Positions 17,847-27,651 are shown, counted from the stretch's first letter. The stretch: DNA of 64,000 nucleotides from Pseudoalteromonas luteoviolacea DSM 6061 (GCF_001625655.1 NZ_AUYB01000146.1:1-64000), one strand, 5' to 3'. A program made the numbers and translations. Notes: a model not told the origin generated them from the sequence alone.

Positions 17847-18899
17847 GTGAGCGAACAAAAACAGTCTCTGAGCTATAAAGACGCAGGCGTTGATATCGAT
17901 GCTGGTAATGCATTGGTAGAGCGCATTAAAGGCGTAGTGAAAAAAACACGCCGCCCAGAAGTAATGGGTGGCATCGGCGGTTTTGGTGCACTATGCGAAC
18001 TACCAACAGGTTATAAAGAACCTGTTTTGGTTGCTGGCACTGATGGTGTTGGCACAAAGCTTCGCTTAGCCATTGACTTAAAAAAGCACGACACGGTTGG
18101 TATCGACCTAGTTGCTATGTGTGTGAATGACTTGATTGTTCAAGGTGCTGAGCCACTGTTTTTCTTAGACTACTATGCAACTGGCAAATTAGACGTAGAC
18201 ACTGCTGCTGACGTAGTAAGTGGTATCGGTGCTGGTTGTGAGCTGTCTGGCTGTGCCCTTATCGGTGGCGAGACAGCTGAAATGCCAGGCATGTACGAAG
18301 GTGATGACTACGATATGGCTGGTTTCTGTACTGGTGTAGTAGAAAAGTCAAAAATCATCGATGGCAGCAAAGTAAAAGCTGGCGATCAACTTATCGCTCT
18401 TGCTTCAAGTGGTCCTCATTCAAATGGCTACTCTTTAATTCGTAAAGTACTTGAAGTATCTGGCGCAGACACAAACGAAGAATATGCGGGTAAACCCCTA
18501 GGCGAACATTTACTTGAGCCTACTCGCATTTACGTCAAGCCAATCCTTGAGCTTCTAAAAGAAGTAGATGTACACGCTCTTTCACACATCACTGGTGGTG
18601 GCTTCTGGGAAAATATCCCTCGTGTACTACCTGAATCTGCAAAAGCAGTCGTAAAAGGTGATAGCTGGGAATGGCCAGCAATTTTCAATTGGCTTCAAGA
18701 AAACGGCAATATCAGCACACATGAAATGTACCGTACATTCAACTGTGGTGTTGGTATGATCCTAGTAGTACCAGCTGATAAACTTGAACAGAGCATTGAG
18801 ATCCTTACTGCTCAAGGCGAAAATGCATGGCACATTGGCGAAATCCAAGATGCAGCGGAAGGTGAAGAGCAAGTTGAAATCCTAGGTGGTGCCGAGTAA
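17847..18899 (+). CDS. purM: Phosphoribosylaminoimidazole synthetase (AIR synthase)
   Basis: 350 residues. Converts FGAM and ATP to AIR, step five of purine synthesis; cytosolic. The start SLSYKDAGVDIDAGNALV, the ATP-binding GTDGVGTKLRLA and IGGETAEMPGMY are diagnostic, and length equals the E. coli enzyme. Start is GTG with GAGG upstream. Its TAA overlaps the purN ATG (TAATG), showing translational coupling in a purMN operon. Confidence 0.98.
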   Translation: MSEQKQSLSYKDAGVDIDAGNALVERIKGVVKKTRRPEVMGGIGGFGALCELPTGYKEPVLVAGTDGVGTKLRLAIDLKKHDTVGIDLVAMCVNDLIVQGAEPLFFLDYYATGKLDVDTAADVVSGIGAGCELSGCALIGGETAEMPGMYEGDDYDMAGFCTGVVEKSKIIDGSKVKAGDQLIALASSGPHSNGYSLIRKVLEVSGADTNEEYAGKPLGEHLLEPTRIYVKPILELLKEVDVHALSHITGGGFWENIPRVLPESAKAVVKGDSWEWPAIFNWLQENGNISTHEMYRTFNCGVGMILVVPADKLEQSIEILTAQGENAWHIGEIQDAAEGEEQVEILGGAE

Positions 18900-19543
18900 T
18901 GGCATCCACTCGGATCGTTGTTTTGATCTCAGGCAGTGGTTCAAACTTGCAAGCCATAATTGACCATTGTCAAAGCGGCGATATCCAAGGTGATATCGTC
19001 TCTGTAATCAGCAATAAAGCAGATGCTTTTGGGCTAACGCGAGCAGAGCGTGCGAATATTCCAACTCAAGTTTTAAGTCACAAAGAGTTTGATAGCCGTG
19101 AAGCCTATGATGAACAACTTGCGAAAATAATTGACTCTTGTAATCCAGATTTAGTTGTATTAGCTGGATTTATGCGTATTCTAACTCCTAGCTTAGTGCA
19201 AAAATTTAAAGGAAAAATGTTGAACATTCATCCTTCTTTGTTGCCTAAGTATCAAGGGCTGAACACCCATCAAAGAGCAATTGACGCAAACGATGAGTAT
19301 CATGGCGCTAGTGTTCACTTCGTCACTGAAGAGTTAGACGGAGGTCCAGTTGTAGTACAGGCGAAAGTACCTATTTTGCCAAACGACACTGCAGACGTAT
19401 TAGCACAGCGGGTACATAAACAAGAACATGTCATTTATCCTTTGGTGGTCAAGTGGTTCAGCGAACACAGACTAACAATGGAAGCAGACTATGCAGTTTT
19501 TGACAATGACCCCCTTCCAGCGCAAGGCGTCGATTACAACTAA
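18899..19543 (+). CDS. purN: Phosphoribosylglycinamide formyltransferase
   Basis: 214 residues. Transfers formyl from 10-formyl-THF to GAR in purine synthesis. SGSGSNLQAI near the start binds GAR phosphate; catalytic triad Asn-His-Asp is visible as the Asn and His of LNIHPSLLPKY and the Asp of ELDGGPVV. Coupled to purM by a one-base overlap. The next gene starts inside it. Confidence 0.97.
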   Translation: MASTRIVVLISGSGSNLQAIIDHCQSGDIQGDIVSVISNKADAFGLTRAERANIPTQVLSHKEFDSREAYDEQLAKIIDSCNPDLVVLAGFMRILTPSLVQKFKGKMLNIHPSLLPKYQGLNTHQRAIDANDEYHGASVHFVTEELDGGPVVVQAKVPILPNDTADVLAQRVHKQEHVIYPLVVKWFSEHRLTMEADYAVFDNDPLPAQGVDYN

Positions 19544-20258
19544 AACATATATCAACAGCGCTTTGCTATTAGGCCTGAGCGCTGTTTTTTCTTCTTCCCT
19601 TCAAGCCTCAACACTCACCGAATATTCAGCCGAATACAATGTATTAAGAAAAGGAAAGATTCACGGCAAAGCAACCCGAGAGTTTACGCAAGTCGCGGAC
19701 AATACATACGCGTTAAGTTATGAAACAGATGTAAAGTGGATGATCTTTACAGAAAAACGCACGGAGCAAAGCCTGTTTAAATATGAAAATGGTGAAACAA
19801 AGCCACTTCATTACAGCCTAAACCGTGAAGGTACTCGCCCTGACAAAAACTTCAGAATAAAATTTGATAGGGACAACAAACAATTATTTTCAAAAGAATA
19901 TGAGTACCCTCTAAAAGTCGAGTGGGATGAATCTCGCCAAGATGTGCTCTCTTATCAGAATCAATTGAGGCATGAACTCAAAGAGGGAAAAACTCAGTTT
20001 AGTTACCCTATCATTGATAAAAACGGCAATGTAAGGCTATACAACTTCAAGGTTGTTGGTAAAGAGACCATCACGTTACCTATTGGTAACGTAGAAACTA
20101 TCAAAGTCAAAAGACTTTATGACAGTAACAAGCGCCATGCAATGGCTTGGTTTGCACCAAAATATGATTATATGCTGGTACAAATGCTAAAAGGGAAAGA
20201 CGGTGTCGAACAATTTCAAATCCAAATGACGTCGCAAAGCGCTAAGCCAAAGCAGTAA
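19491..20258 (+). CDS. DUF3108 exported protein
   Basis: 255 residues. After about 20 residues comes a hydrophobic signal segment (INSALLLGLSAVFSSSLQA), then a beta-rich DUF3108 body with YSAEYNVLRKGKIHGKATREF and a conserved ETIKVKRLYD region. DUF3108 proteins often follow purN in this group; their function is unknown. The ATG at 19491, with GGAAG six bases upstream, overlaps purN by 53 bp; ATG 19506 is the alternative but has no Shine-Dalgarno. It is co-transcribed with purMN and closed by a strong terminator. Confidence 0.8.
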   Translation: MQFLTMTPFQRKASITTKTYINSALLLGLSAVFSSSLQASTLTEYSAEYNVLRKGKIHGKATREFTQVADNTYALSYETDVKWMIFTEKRTEQSLFKYENGETKPLHYSLNREGTRPDKNFRIKFDRDNKQLFSKEYEYPLKVEWDESRQDVLSYQNQLRHELKEGKTQFSYPIIDKNGNVRLYNFKVVGKETITLPIGNVETIKVKRLYDSNKRHAMAWFAPKYDYMLVQMLKGKDGVEQFQIQMTSQSAKPKQ

Positions 20259-20268
20259 TTACATGATT

Positions 20269-20293
20269 AAGCAGGTGCTTCACGCACCTGCTT
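20269..20293. terminator. Bidirectional hairpin between convergent genes
   Basis: Perfect 10-bp stem AAGCAGGTGC / GCACCTGCTT with a 5-base loop between the DUF3108 gene and the amidotransferase gene. The T-run is short on both strands. Confidence 0.75.
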
Positions 20294-20295
20294 CA

Positions 20296-21060
20296 CTATA
20301 CTTTCTCACCCAGCTTAAATAGCACTGATTCACCAGGTTCAATTTTATTCCATTGTTCATCATTCGTAAGTGGACGTGTCGCTATAACTGTAACAATGTC
20401 GTTAGGTGTTGTCTCTTTTTGAAAATCAACCACCATATCTGCATCGATTAAAGTTGCTTTGCCAAAAGGAGCTCTACGAGTTATCCAGTGAAGATTGTTA
20501 CTACAATACGCTAAGACAAACACACCGTCTGTCAGTAGCATATTGAATACCCCTTTTTCCCTAAGCTGATCTGCAAGTTTAGCTGCATAGCGAAATACAC
20601 TTGCCATATTTGATGGCTTCTTAGGGTACTTTTGGCGGATATTATCTAGCAGCCAGCAAAATGCGAGCTCACTATCTGTATTTCCTACCGGTTTGTAATA
20701 TTCCGTTTTAAGATCTTTGTAGTTAGAAAGTTGTCCATTGTGTGCATAAGAAATTTCTCTACCCCACAATTCTCGTGTAAACGGGTGAGTATTTTCTAAA
20801 CAGGTTCGGCCTCGATTACCTTGTCTGATATGGCTTATTACTGAAACACTTTTGATAGGATAAGCTTTTACTAATTTTGCAATTTCTGAGCGACAACTTG
20901 GCTCAGGGTCTTTAAAAGTACGACAGCCCTTCCCCTCATAAAAGGTGATACCCCATCCGTCTTTATGAGGCCCAGTATTTCCACCACGCTCTAACAAGCC
21001 AGAAAAACTAAAACAAATGTCTGTTGGCACGTTAGCTGACATGCCGAGCAATTCACACAT
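20296..21060 (-). CDS. yafJ: Class II glutamine amidotransferase, YafJ type
   Basis: 254 residues. Starting at MCELLGMSANVP places the N-terminal nucleophile Cys2 correctly after Met removal, as in all class II amidotransferases; the longer frame (three more residues) would block it. GRTCLENTHPF, the oxyanion-like YAHNGQLSNY and NTDSELAFCWLL are family motifs. It has the glutaminase domain only, with no synthetase domain; partner and product are unknown. Length matches E. coli YafJ. Confidence 0.9.
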   Translation of the reverse strand: MCELLGMSANVPTDICFSFSGLLERGGNTGPHKDGWGITFYEGKGCRTFKDPEPSCRSEIAKLVKAYPIKSVSVISHIRQGNRGRTCLENTHPFTRELWGREISYAHNGQLSNYKDLKTEYYKPVGNTDSELAFCWLLDNIRQKYPKKPSNMASVFRYAAKLADQLREKGVFNMLLTDGVFVLAYCSNNLHWITRRAPFGKATLIDADMVVDFQKETTPNDIVTVIATRPLTNDEQWNKIEPGESVLFKLGEKV

Positions 21061-21369
21061 AAAAAACATATTCCTTAAAAATCAAAATCATAAATGATTA
21101 TTGATTATGTTAACGCCCTTGCTGCCATGACTTTGGCACAAACGCGATATACAACACTCTATTTTTTACTGAGTCTACCATTAACTTGCTGTGGGCTCCA
21201 ACTCGGCGAAACAGTTATAAATATCAGCTTTACACCACCACAACGTGTTAATTCAGTCAGTTAAAGTGACCGCACTATACAATAATTGACTTAATTCAAA
21301 TAAACCGTACTATCTAGACTGTAATATTTCACCAAGTCAAATGGACTCGGCATCTCATGGGAAAATAAA
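21061..21369. other. Divergent intergenic region
   Basis: About 310 bases between yafJ and the zinc protein gene. AATCAT/ATGATT around 21083-21096 is a small inverted repeat close to the yafJ start. No gene is visible. Confidence 0.35.
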
Positions 21370-21921
21370 ATGCAATGTACAAGCTGTGAAAATGGTACTT
21401 TAAAATCAACGCTACTTGATGGATTGTTTAGAGCCCATACTTGCTCTAATTGCAATGGGAATTGGATATTAATAGAAGACTTTGTTGCTTGGAAAGAAAG
21501 GAACGAAGATTTCAGCTTTCCATGCTCAGATGACACCATCAATTCTGTTGACTCGAAGCGTGCCAAGCTATGCCCTGTATCCGGCTCAATTATGCGTAAG
21601 TTCAGAGTTTCTGAAAAATCAGATTTTAGAATCGACTACAGCGTCGCTGTAGGCGGTATATGGCTTGATGCTGGAGAATGGGCGTTATTGAAACAGCTAG
21701 ATGTAGCTGGTTCATTAAATACCATCGCGACACAACAATATCAGAACCAAATACGAGAGCGGTCAACAATTCAGTCTTTTAGCGACATCTATTCAGACAA
21801 ATTTGGTGAATCAGATTACACCAAACTTAAAGAAATACGCCAGTGGCTGGTCAATCATCCTCAAAAAGCGGATCTGAGAGCTTACCTAATGGCCGAAGAT
21901 CCATACTCTGCCGAAAAGTAA
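21370..21921 (+). CDS. TFIIB-type zinc-finger protein
   Basis: 183 residues, cytosolic. Cys3/Cys6 and Cys25/Cys28 form a zinc knuckle of the zf-TFIIB kind. A second, degenerate copy follows around residues 72-110: LCPVSGSIM and GGIWLDAGEW keep the GGIWLDxGE signature but have lost most cysteines. The C-terminal third is helical and unassigned. Such proteins are common and uncharacterised. It stands alone. Confidence 0.7.
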   Translation: MQCTSCENGTLKSTLLDGLFRAHTCSNCNGNWILIEDFVAWKERNEDFSFPCSDDTINSVDSKRAKLCPVSGSIMRKFRVSEKSDFRIDYSVAVGGIWLDAGEWALLKQLDVAGSLNTIATQQYQNQIRERSTIQSFSDIYSDKFGESDYTKLKEIRQWLVNHPQKADLRAYLMAEDPYSAEK

Positions 21922-22055
21922 AAGCTAAGCTTTTGTCAAAATAGTTAGTGATCCAATCTACTGTCCTGAACTTTGGATTTAAAATACAAAAGCTTCGGAA
22001 AAAACGAGCCCACCAACAAAGATTTTATGTGGTGGGCAAATGCCCAGCTAAATAG

Positions 22056-22415
22056 CTATCCACCACACTTATTAAATTCTTCCGCAGCCTTTTCATACAC
22101 AGTACAAAAATCTTCGTTACCATTACTCGCCTTTATTTGCTGGCCATCAAACAAGGCCGTAATTACTTTTGATTTAGTAATGGTCAAACGTTTATTTCTG
22201 CATGACTTTACCGCCATCTCGCCACATTCGGCAGCGGTAGCGGCCTCTTTGAACTTAGAGCACTTTTGCTTGCCCTTACATTTTTTATAGCTGATCTTTT
22301 CTTTACCCGGGCAAGCCGTTCTTAGGTACTTGATTTCACAAGTTCCAGCTTTTACCTCAGTCGGCATAGCGCTAAGCATAAGGGACACAGCACCGATTGC
22401 TAATAGTAGTTTCAT
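22056..22415 (-). CDS. Cys-rich secreted protein behind a chemoreceptor
   Basis: 119 residues with a signal peptide (about 1-23, cleavage after VKA). The mature part is small, basic and holds eight cysteines (in GTCEI, TACPG, KKCKG, QKCSK, AECGE, KSCRN, DFCTV and NKCGG), suggesting four disulphides. I do not recognise the family. TAGGAG sits six bases before the ATG. The gene begins only 9 bp after the stop of the methyl-accepting chemotaxis gene on the same strand, so the two should be co-transcribed. A periplasmic partner of that receptor is possible, but this rests on position alone. Confidence 0.65.
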   Translation of the reverse strand: MKLLLAIGAVSLMLSAMPTEVKAGTCEIKYLRTACPGKEKISYKKCKGKQKCSKFKEAATAAECGEMAVKSCRNKRLTITKSKVITALFDGQQIKASNGNEDFCTVYEKAAEEFNKCGG

Positions 22416-22424
22416 TGCATTCTC

Positions 22425-24428
22425 CTAAGTTTTAAACTGGCTCATCATGGCTCTCAGCGTCTCTGCCATTTCAGCGAGCTGTCGACTGGCCTGTTGATTT
22501 TCTTTTGCATGATTCGAAGTTAATTCAGTAATTTCATGCATATGCTGAACGTTTTCGTATTGGCTCATCGCAGCAAGACTCTGCTCTTCAGATGCAGCTG
22601 CTATCTGCTGGCTCATATCTTTAATCGTTTCGACACTACCAACAATAGATACAAGTGTATCTTTAACAGACTCAATACCCTCTACACATGCTTGTGTCTC
22701 TTTTTGCGATGTCGACATAGTCGTCACTGCATCTCTTGCACCTTCCTGTAAACCACTGATGGCTTTTTCAATTTCTTCGGTGGCATTTTGTGCTCGACTC
22801 GCTAACGTTCTCACTTCATCTGCAACAACCGCAAACCCACGCCCTTGCTCTCCAGCTCTAGCGGCCTCAATAGCGGCATTTAAAGCCAGTAGGTTAGTCT
22901 GCTCCGCAATACTACGAATAACTGCAAGAACAGAGTTTATGTTGTCCAATTCACTACTTAACATCGATATCGCATTTGCTGATTTTTCAATGGACGCTTC
23001 GAGCTCTTTGATTTCGGCTACATTATTTTGAAGACGTTGTTCGCCACAGGATGCTTCTGAACTGGCTTGCTTAACATGCTCTAAAGTTTCGTGAATACTG
23101 TTTGTAACCGAACTAACGGTCTCTTTCATTTGAGAAATAGAGCTGCTCATCGATGTCATCTGATCACTTTGCTGCGCTGCACTGCTACAACTTTGCTCTG
23201 AAATGATATTAGTTTGCTCTGCAGTTGACGCCAGTACTTGAGAATTGTTCGACACTTCACGCAATATCGACGCTAAACTCGTTATTAATTTCTGCATGTT
23301 GTCCGCAAGCTGACCAAACTCGTCCTTTTTAAAATCTGAAAATTGTACTGTTAAGTCCCCCTTCGCTGCGCGGTTTATCAGATCTATGATGGTATAAAGC
23401 GGGCCACGAATACTGTTTATTACATAGTAAGCTATCAAAATTGACAGAATCACCATCACTACCGTCAGCGACGTTGTCACCGTTTGGCTTTCTTCAATTG
23501 TAAGTTTCGCCTCGCTCTGTGCTTCATCAGTGAGCGTGATGATTCGTTCATTAAGTTCTTTAAGTTGCATCTGTAGTTTGTTGGCAGATTCATTGGCGCT
23601 TTGAATTCCCTTGGCTACTTTCTCTTTCTCAGACAGTGTATTTACCCTTGCCGCTAAAGCACTTTCAGTACCAATCAATGCACCTTTAAAGCTGGCAAAA
23701 TTATCGGCCATGGTGGCCACTTGGTCAGTACCAGCAATCCCGGGGGCTACTCTTATTGTGGCAAATTGGCTATCCATCTCATCAAGTGTGTCTTTAGCCA
23801 CCGACTGCACGTTCAGCACTTCGAACTTTATATTGGATGCCAGCCCTGTATTGACTTCGTCAACAAGATTTTCGACGTTTTCAACAAAGCTATTTACCAC
23901 ATCTGATATGGCTTCATCGTCTGAGAGACCATCTAAGTCATATGCATAACTCAATGTTTCATCGCCCATGTCACCAAATTCACTGGCCAGCTCTGCTGTT
24001 TTTTGAGCGAGAGTAACAACACGAACGACATCAGAAAACGCCTTGTCAGATGCCATAAAAAAGGCGTTATTCAGCTCCCTAGATTGCTTAAAGGTAAGGT
24101 TAATCTCATCAATAGGTTGGGTCAGCTCTTGGAGTTGCTGTATAGCATTTTTATTGGTGCTTTTTTGTTTATCATATTCATTTTTGATACCACGTACTTG
24201 ACTGGGGGTCGATGCCTTCTCAAGTTGTACCAAGGACAATTGAGCCAAAAGTACAGACTGCAGCATGTTATTACCAGCAATCAAAGTTGGTACACTTTGT
24301 TTGGAAACTTTTTGTACGGACCCACCGATAGTTATGTTCCCTGTCAAAGCTACTGCGTAAATAATACAAGCCAAAACTACAACTGCCGCAAATCCACTCA
24401 TTACGCGAGCTGAAACGGTTAATTGCAT
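22425..24428 (-). CDS. Methyl-accepting chemotaxis protein
   Basis: 667 residues. Membrane helix at about 8-28, a periplasmic helical sensor of about 290 residues (long helical-bundle type, no PAS/Cache signature evident), a second membrane helix around 318-338, HAMP, then a long cytoplasmic coiled coil. The signalling tip is canonical: EQTNLLALNAAIEAARAGE followed by GFAVVADEVRTLA. It should signal through CheA/CheW; the ligand is unknown. No C-terminal NWETF-type pentapeptide for CheR docking is present. A secreted Cys-rich protein gene follows after 9 bp. Confidence 0.93.
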   Translation of the reverse strand: MQLTVSARVMSGFAAVVVLACIIYAVALTGNITIGGSVQKVSKQSVPTLIAGNNMLQSVLLAQLSLVQLEKASTPSQVRGIKNEYDKQKSTNKNAIQQLQELTQPIDEINLTFKQSRELNNAFFMASDKAFSDVVRVVTLAQKTAELASEFGDMGDETLSYAYDLDGLSDDEAISDVVNSFVENVENLVDEVNTGLASNIKFEVLNVQSVAKDTLDEMDSQFATIRVAPGIAGTDQVATMADNFASFKGALIGTESALAARVNTLSEKEKVAKGIQSANESANKLQMQLKELNERIITLTDEAQSEAKLTIEESQTVTTSLTVVMVILSILIAYYVINSIRGPLYTIIDLINRAAKGDLTVQFSDFKKDEFGQLADNMQKLITSLASILREVSNNSQVLASTAEQTNIISEQSCSSAAQQSDQMTSMSSSISQMKETVSSVTNSIHETLEHVKQASSEASCGEQRLQNNVAEIKELEASIEKSANAISMLSSELDNINSVLAVIRSIAEQTNLLALNAAIEAARAGEQGRGFAVVADEVRTLASRAQNATEEIEKAISGLQEGARDAVTTMSTSQKETQACVEGIESVKDTLVSIVGSVETIKDMSQQIAAASEEQSLAAMSQYENVQHMHEITELTSNHAKENQQASRQLAEMAETLRAMMSQFKT

Positions 24429-24714
24429 TTGATATCTATCTTGTTAACACTTCATACATCAATATATAGTCAACTATCCCCTTCTTTGCGAATAAAAAGT
24501 GCTTGGTATGTTCGTTTGTTGCGATTTGCTCGCGAATTAAACTTTTGCAATACAAGTAGCGTAAGCCGGCGCTTTTGAAACACCTTGTTCATATGAATAC
24601 GCAGTTTAGAGTGTCATAATGAAACTAATCTCACATTTATGGCACTCAATGCTTGCAGTTGGCACAAACAGCAGGTAACGTTGCGCCGTTTTAAATTATT
24701 TAAGGTGTTAAATT

Positions 24715-26307
24715 TTGATTTCTACAGCGAATATCACGCAACAATTCGGCTCAAAGCCGCTATTTGAAAACATCTCCGTCAAGTTTGGCGAAGGTAATCG
24801 CTACGGCCTAATTGGTGCGAATGGCTGTGGTAAATCGACGTTTATGAAGATCTTAAGCGGTGAACTAGAGCCCACCGGTGGAAACGTCAGTTACGACCCT
24901 CAAGAGCGTGTTGCCAAACTAAATCAGGATCAATTTGCATATGAAGAATATACAGTAATTGATACCGTGATCATGGGCTATAAAGAGCTATGGGAAGTAA
25001 AAAAAGAACGCGACAGAATTTATTCTTTGCCAGAAATGAGCGAAGAAGAAGGCATGATTGTCGCAGACTTAGAAGTTAAGTTCGCCGAAATGGATGGCTA
25101 CATGGCAGAATCCAAAGCTGGTGAGCTCCTGTTAGCTGTAGGTATTCCGACAGAGCAGCATTTTGGTTTAATGAGTGAAGTTGCACCAGGTTGGAAACTG
25201 CGAGTGTTATTGGCACAAGTTCTTTTTGCTGACCCACACATTATGTTACTCGACGAACCTACCAACAACCTAGACATCGACACCATACGTTGGTTAGAGC
25301 ACACGCTCAATGAGCGTAACTGCACCATGATCATTATTTCGCACGACCGTCACTTCTTAAATAGTGTTTGTACACATATGGCAGACCTAGACTATGGTGA
25401 ACTGCGTGTTTATCCAGGCAATTATGATGAATACATGACAGCCGCATCGCAAGCCAGAGAACGCTTATTAGCGGACAATGCCAAGAAAAAAGCACAAATC
25501 GCTGAGCTACAAACTTTCGTTGCACGCTTCTCTGCAAATGCATCAAAAGCAAAACAGGCAACATCACGTGCTAAACAAATTGATAAAATTCAATTAGACG
25601 AAGTAAAAGCGTCAAGTCGCCAAAATCCATTTATTCGATTTGAGCAATCAAAAGAGTTATTTAGGAACTCTCTTGAAATCGAAAACTTATCTCAAGGCTT
25701 TGAAGAAGATCTATTTAGTCAATTTAGCGGTATTTTTGAAGTAGGCGAGCGTATTGCCATTATCGGTGAAAATGGTGTGGGTAAAACAACCTTACTTAAT
25801 ACTTTAGCAGGCCAACTTGAGCCACGTGACGGCACCTTTAAGTGGTCAGAAAACAGCAATATTGGCTACTACGCACAAGACCATGCCGACGATTTTGAGA
25901 AAGACATGGATCTAATGGAATGGATGGGGCAATGGCGCCAAGAAGGTGACGACGAGCAAGTTTTGCGTAGCTTTTTAGGCCGAATGTTATTTTCACAAGA
26001 CAGTATCAAGAAATCTGTAAAGGTACTGTCAGGTGGTGAGCAAGGTCGTATGCTTCTTGGTAAGTTAATGATGCATAAGCCAAATATACTGCTTATGGAT
26101 GAGCCAACTAACCACATGGATATGGAGTCGATCGAATCACTAAATACAGCGCTGGAGCAATACAAAGGTACTTTGTTCTTCGTATCTCACGACCGTGTAT
26201 TCGTAGACTCATTGGCAACGCGGATCTTAGAAATCAAAGATAATAAAATCACTGACTTTAAAGGTACATATACTGAATTCTTAAAGTTTAGAGGTATTGA
26301 AGATTAA
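24715..26307 (+). CDS. ybiT: ABC-F family ATPase YbiT
   Basis: 530 residues, starting at TTG. Two ABC domains without membrane segments: Walker A GANGCGKST (34-42) and GENGVGKTT, Walker B LLDEPTNNLD and LMDEPTNHMD, and a linker rich in Ala/Lys (NAKKKAQIAELQTF) typical of ABC-F translation factors. The near-identity of blocks such as GELRVYPGNYDEYMTAA to E. coli YbiT fixes the subfamily. It probably acts on the ribosome. Stand-alone gene with its own hairpin. Confidence 0.93.
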   Translation: MISTANITQQFGSKPLFENISVKFGEGNRYGLIGANGCGKSTFMKILSGELEPTGGNVSYDPQERVAKLNQDQFAYEEYTVIDTVIMGYKELWEVKKERDRIYSLPEMSEEEGMIVADLEVKFAEMDGYMAESKAGELLLAVGIPTEQHFGLMSEVAPGWKLRVLLAQVLFADPHIMLLDEPTNNLDIDTIRWLEHTLNERNCTMIIISHDRHFLNSVCTHMADLDYGELRVYPGNYDEYMTAASQARERLLADNAKKKAQIAELQTFVARFSANASKAKQATSRAKQIDKIQLDEVKASSRQNPFIRFEQSKELFRNSLEIENLSQGFEEDLFSQFSGIFEVGERIAIIGENGVGKTTLLNTLAGQLEPRDGTFKWSENSNIGYYAQDHADDFEKDMDLMEWMGQWRQEGDDEQVLRSFLGRMLFSQDSIKKSVKVLSGGEQGRMLLGKLMMHKPNILLMDEPTNHMDMESIESLNTALEQYKGTLFFVSHDRVFVDSLATRILEIKDNKITDFKGTYTEFLKFRGIED

Positions 26308-26313
26308 TGCCAG

Positions 26314-26337
26314 AAGCGCGGCCTTCTAGCCGCGCTT
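26314..26337. terminator. Hairpin between convergent ybiT and serine hydrolase
   Basis: Perfect 9-bp GC-rich stem AAGCGCGGC / GCCGCGCTT with a 6-base loop; T-runs are minimal on both strands. Confidence 0.7.
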
Positions 26338-26346
26338 ACACCCATA

Positions 26347-27534
26347 TTAACGTTCACCAACTATGCTTGTCATTACCTTGTCCTCAATCGTATAAAACGC
26401 ATTTTGACACGCCTCACTTAGCCCACAATTGAGAAAGTAAACAACACTGACATCTAGCTCGGGAATATATAGATTGTTTGAGATATAGCCGTGGTTTCCA
26501 CCATTGTGATGATATACAGTGTGACCATTGATCTGTTCTCTCCACAACCCCAAAACATAATCTTGTGTTTCTGAGACTTTAACGCGGCTTTTATTTCCAA
26601 CAAGTTCGTCGCGTACGGCTGGTGAAAGCCAAGTTTCGTCTTTGAAAATACGTCTGGTTAAGCTTGATAGCTCACCCACTGTTGAAGCTACAGGTGTCGA
26701 AGATGCATTCACTTTGCTCAATATCGGGCCTGTGTTTATAAACGAATCATCTTGCTTCTCATAACCGGGAGTCAGTTGTGCAATTTGATTTTCAATGCCC
26801 ACCGAGAAAGTATTACTTAGCGCTAATCGATCAATTATTTTATCGCGCATGGCTAATGCATTTGAGTGCCCCAGTACTCGGTCCATTATCATACCTGCAA
26901 GTGTATAATTACTGTTGGAATATTTAACCCCTTCCCCAGGCTTGAAGTACGCTGGCTTCCCGTAAGCAAACTGTGTTAAATCTTCGTTCGACACACCTTG
27001 CTCATAGCTTGCCATGACAAAATCAATGTATGAATCAGGGTTATTCGGATCCGAGTAGTTGTATATCCCGCTGCTGTGATTAAGCAATTGCCGAAGCGTG
27101 ATTTGATCTGCATACTGAATTTGACTAACAGTCTCAATTGGCAGCAAATTGTCTAACGTGTGATCCAAATCTAGAAGACCATCTTCGTGTAGTTGCACAG
27201 CCAATAAGGCCGTAAAAACTTTACCACAACTAGCTAGATGATAAACCGCATCTGGCTGCAATGGTTCTTGCGTTGTTAAATTGGCAAGCCCTGTACTCCC
27301 TGTAAAGCTGCTATCGGGAGTTGAGACATGTAAAATAATCCCGTGCACTTCACTCGAAACAAGACCATCAATCAAAGCTTGATAATCTAATTCCTCGGCA
27401 ATTTGCTGATGAGATGGCTGAGTATCTTGTTGCGCTGTGGCTTGATTATTGTTGGCGTCATTACTTCCACATGCGCTCAACACAAACATCACAAACGCAC
27501 TGAGAAGTTTATGGTTTAATCTATTTAGCTTCAT
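26347..27534 (-). CDS. Beta-lactamase-fold serine hydrolase, lipoprotein
   Basis: 395 residues. The N-terminus has a lipobox (VLSAC, lipidated Cys22) followed by a Gln/Asn-rich linker. The class C/D-Ala-D-Ala carboxypeptidase fold shows nucleophile S102-x-x-K105 (SCGK), Y205-S-N and a late HHNGG that replaces the KTG box. It could be an esterase, a peptidase acting on D-amino acids or a cell-wall enzyme; beta-lactamase activity is not implied. The ATG at 27534 with GGACA upstream is preferred over 27546, which lacks any site. Confidence 0.82.
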   Translation of the reverse strand: MKLNRLNHKLLSAFVMFVLSACGSNDANNNQATAQQDTQPSHQQIAEELDYQALIDGLVSSEVHGIILHVSTPDSSFTGSTGLANLTTQEPLQPDAVYHLASCGKVFTALLAVQLHEDGLLDLDHTLDNLLPIETVSQIQYADQITLRQLLNHSSGIYNYSDPNNPDSYIDFVMASYEQGVSNEDLTQFAYGKPAYFKPGEGVKYSNSNYTLAGMIMDRVLGHSNALAMRDKIIDRLALSNTFSVGIENQIAQLTPGYEKQDDSFINTGPILSKVNASSTPVASTVGELSSLTRRIFKDETWLSPAVRDELVGNKSRVKVSETQDYVLGLWREQINGHTVYHHNGGNHGYISNNLYIPELDVSVVYFLNCGLSEACQNAFYTIEDKVMTSIVGER

Positions 27535-27651
27535 ATTGGTGTCCATATCATTGTTTTAATTGACATGAGTATATGGCCTATCAAAAAATGATTGCGTAAC
27601 AGCTATTTACTATATGTACCAATATGTATCAGCCAGTATTTAAAGCGAAAA

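Noticed and set aside
24003..24413. 136-codon frame opposite the chemoreceptor sensor region
   Set aside because: It is a shadow of a well-supported receptor gene and lacks a start context.
26347..27534. Serine hydrolase as an antibiotic-resistance beta-lactamase
   Set aside because: It has SCGK and YSN but no KTG box and is a lipoprotein of the general esterase/peptidase group; resistance is not supported.
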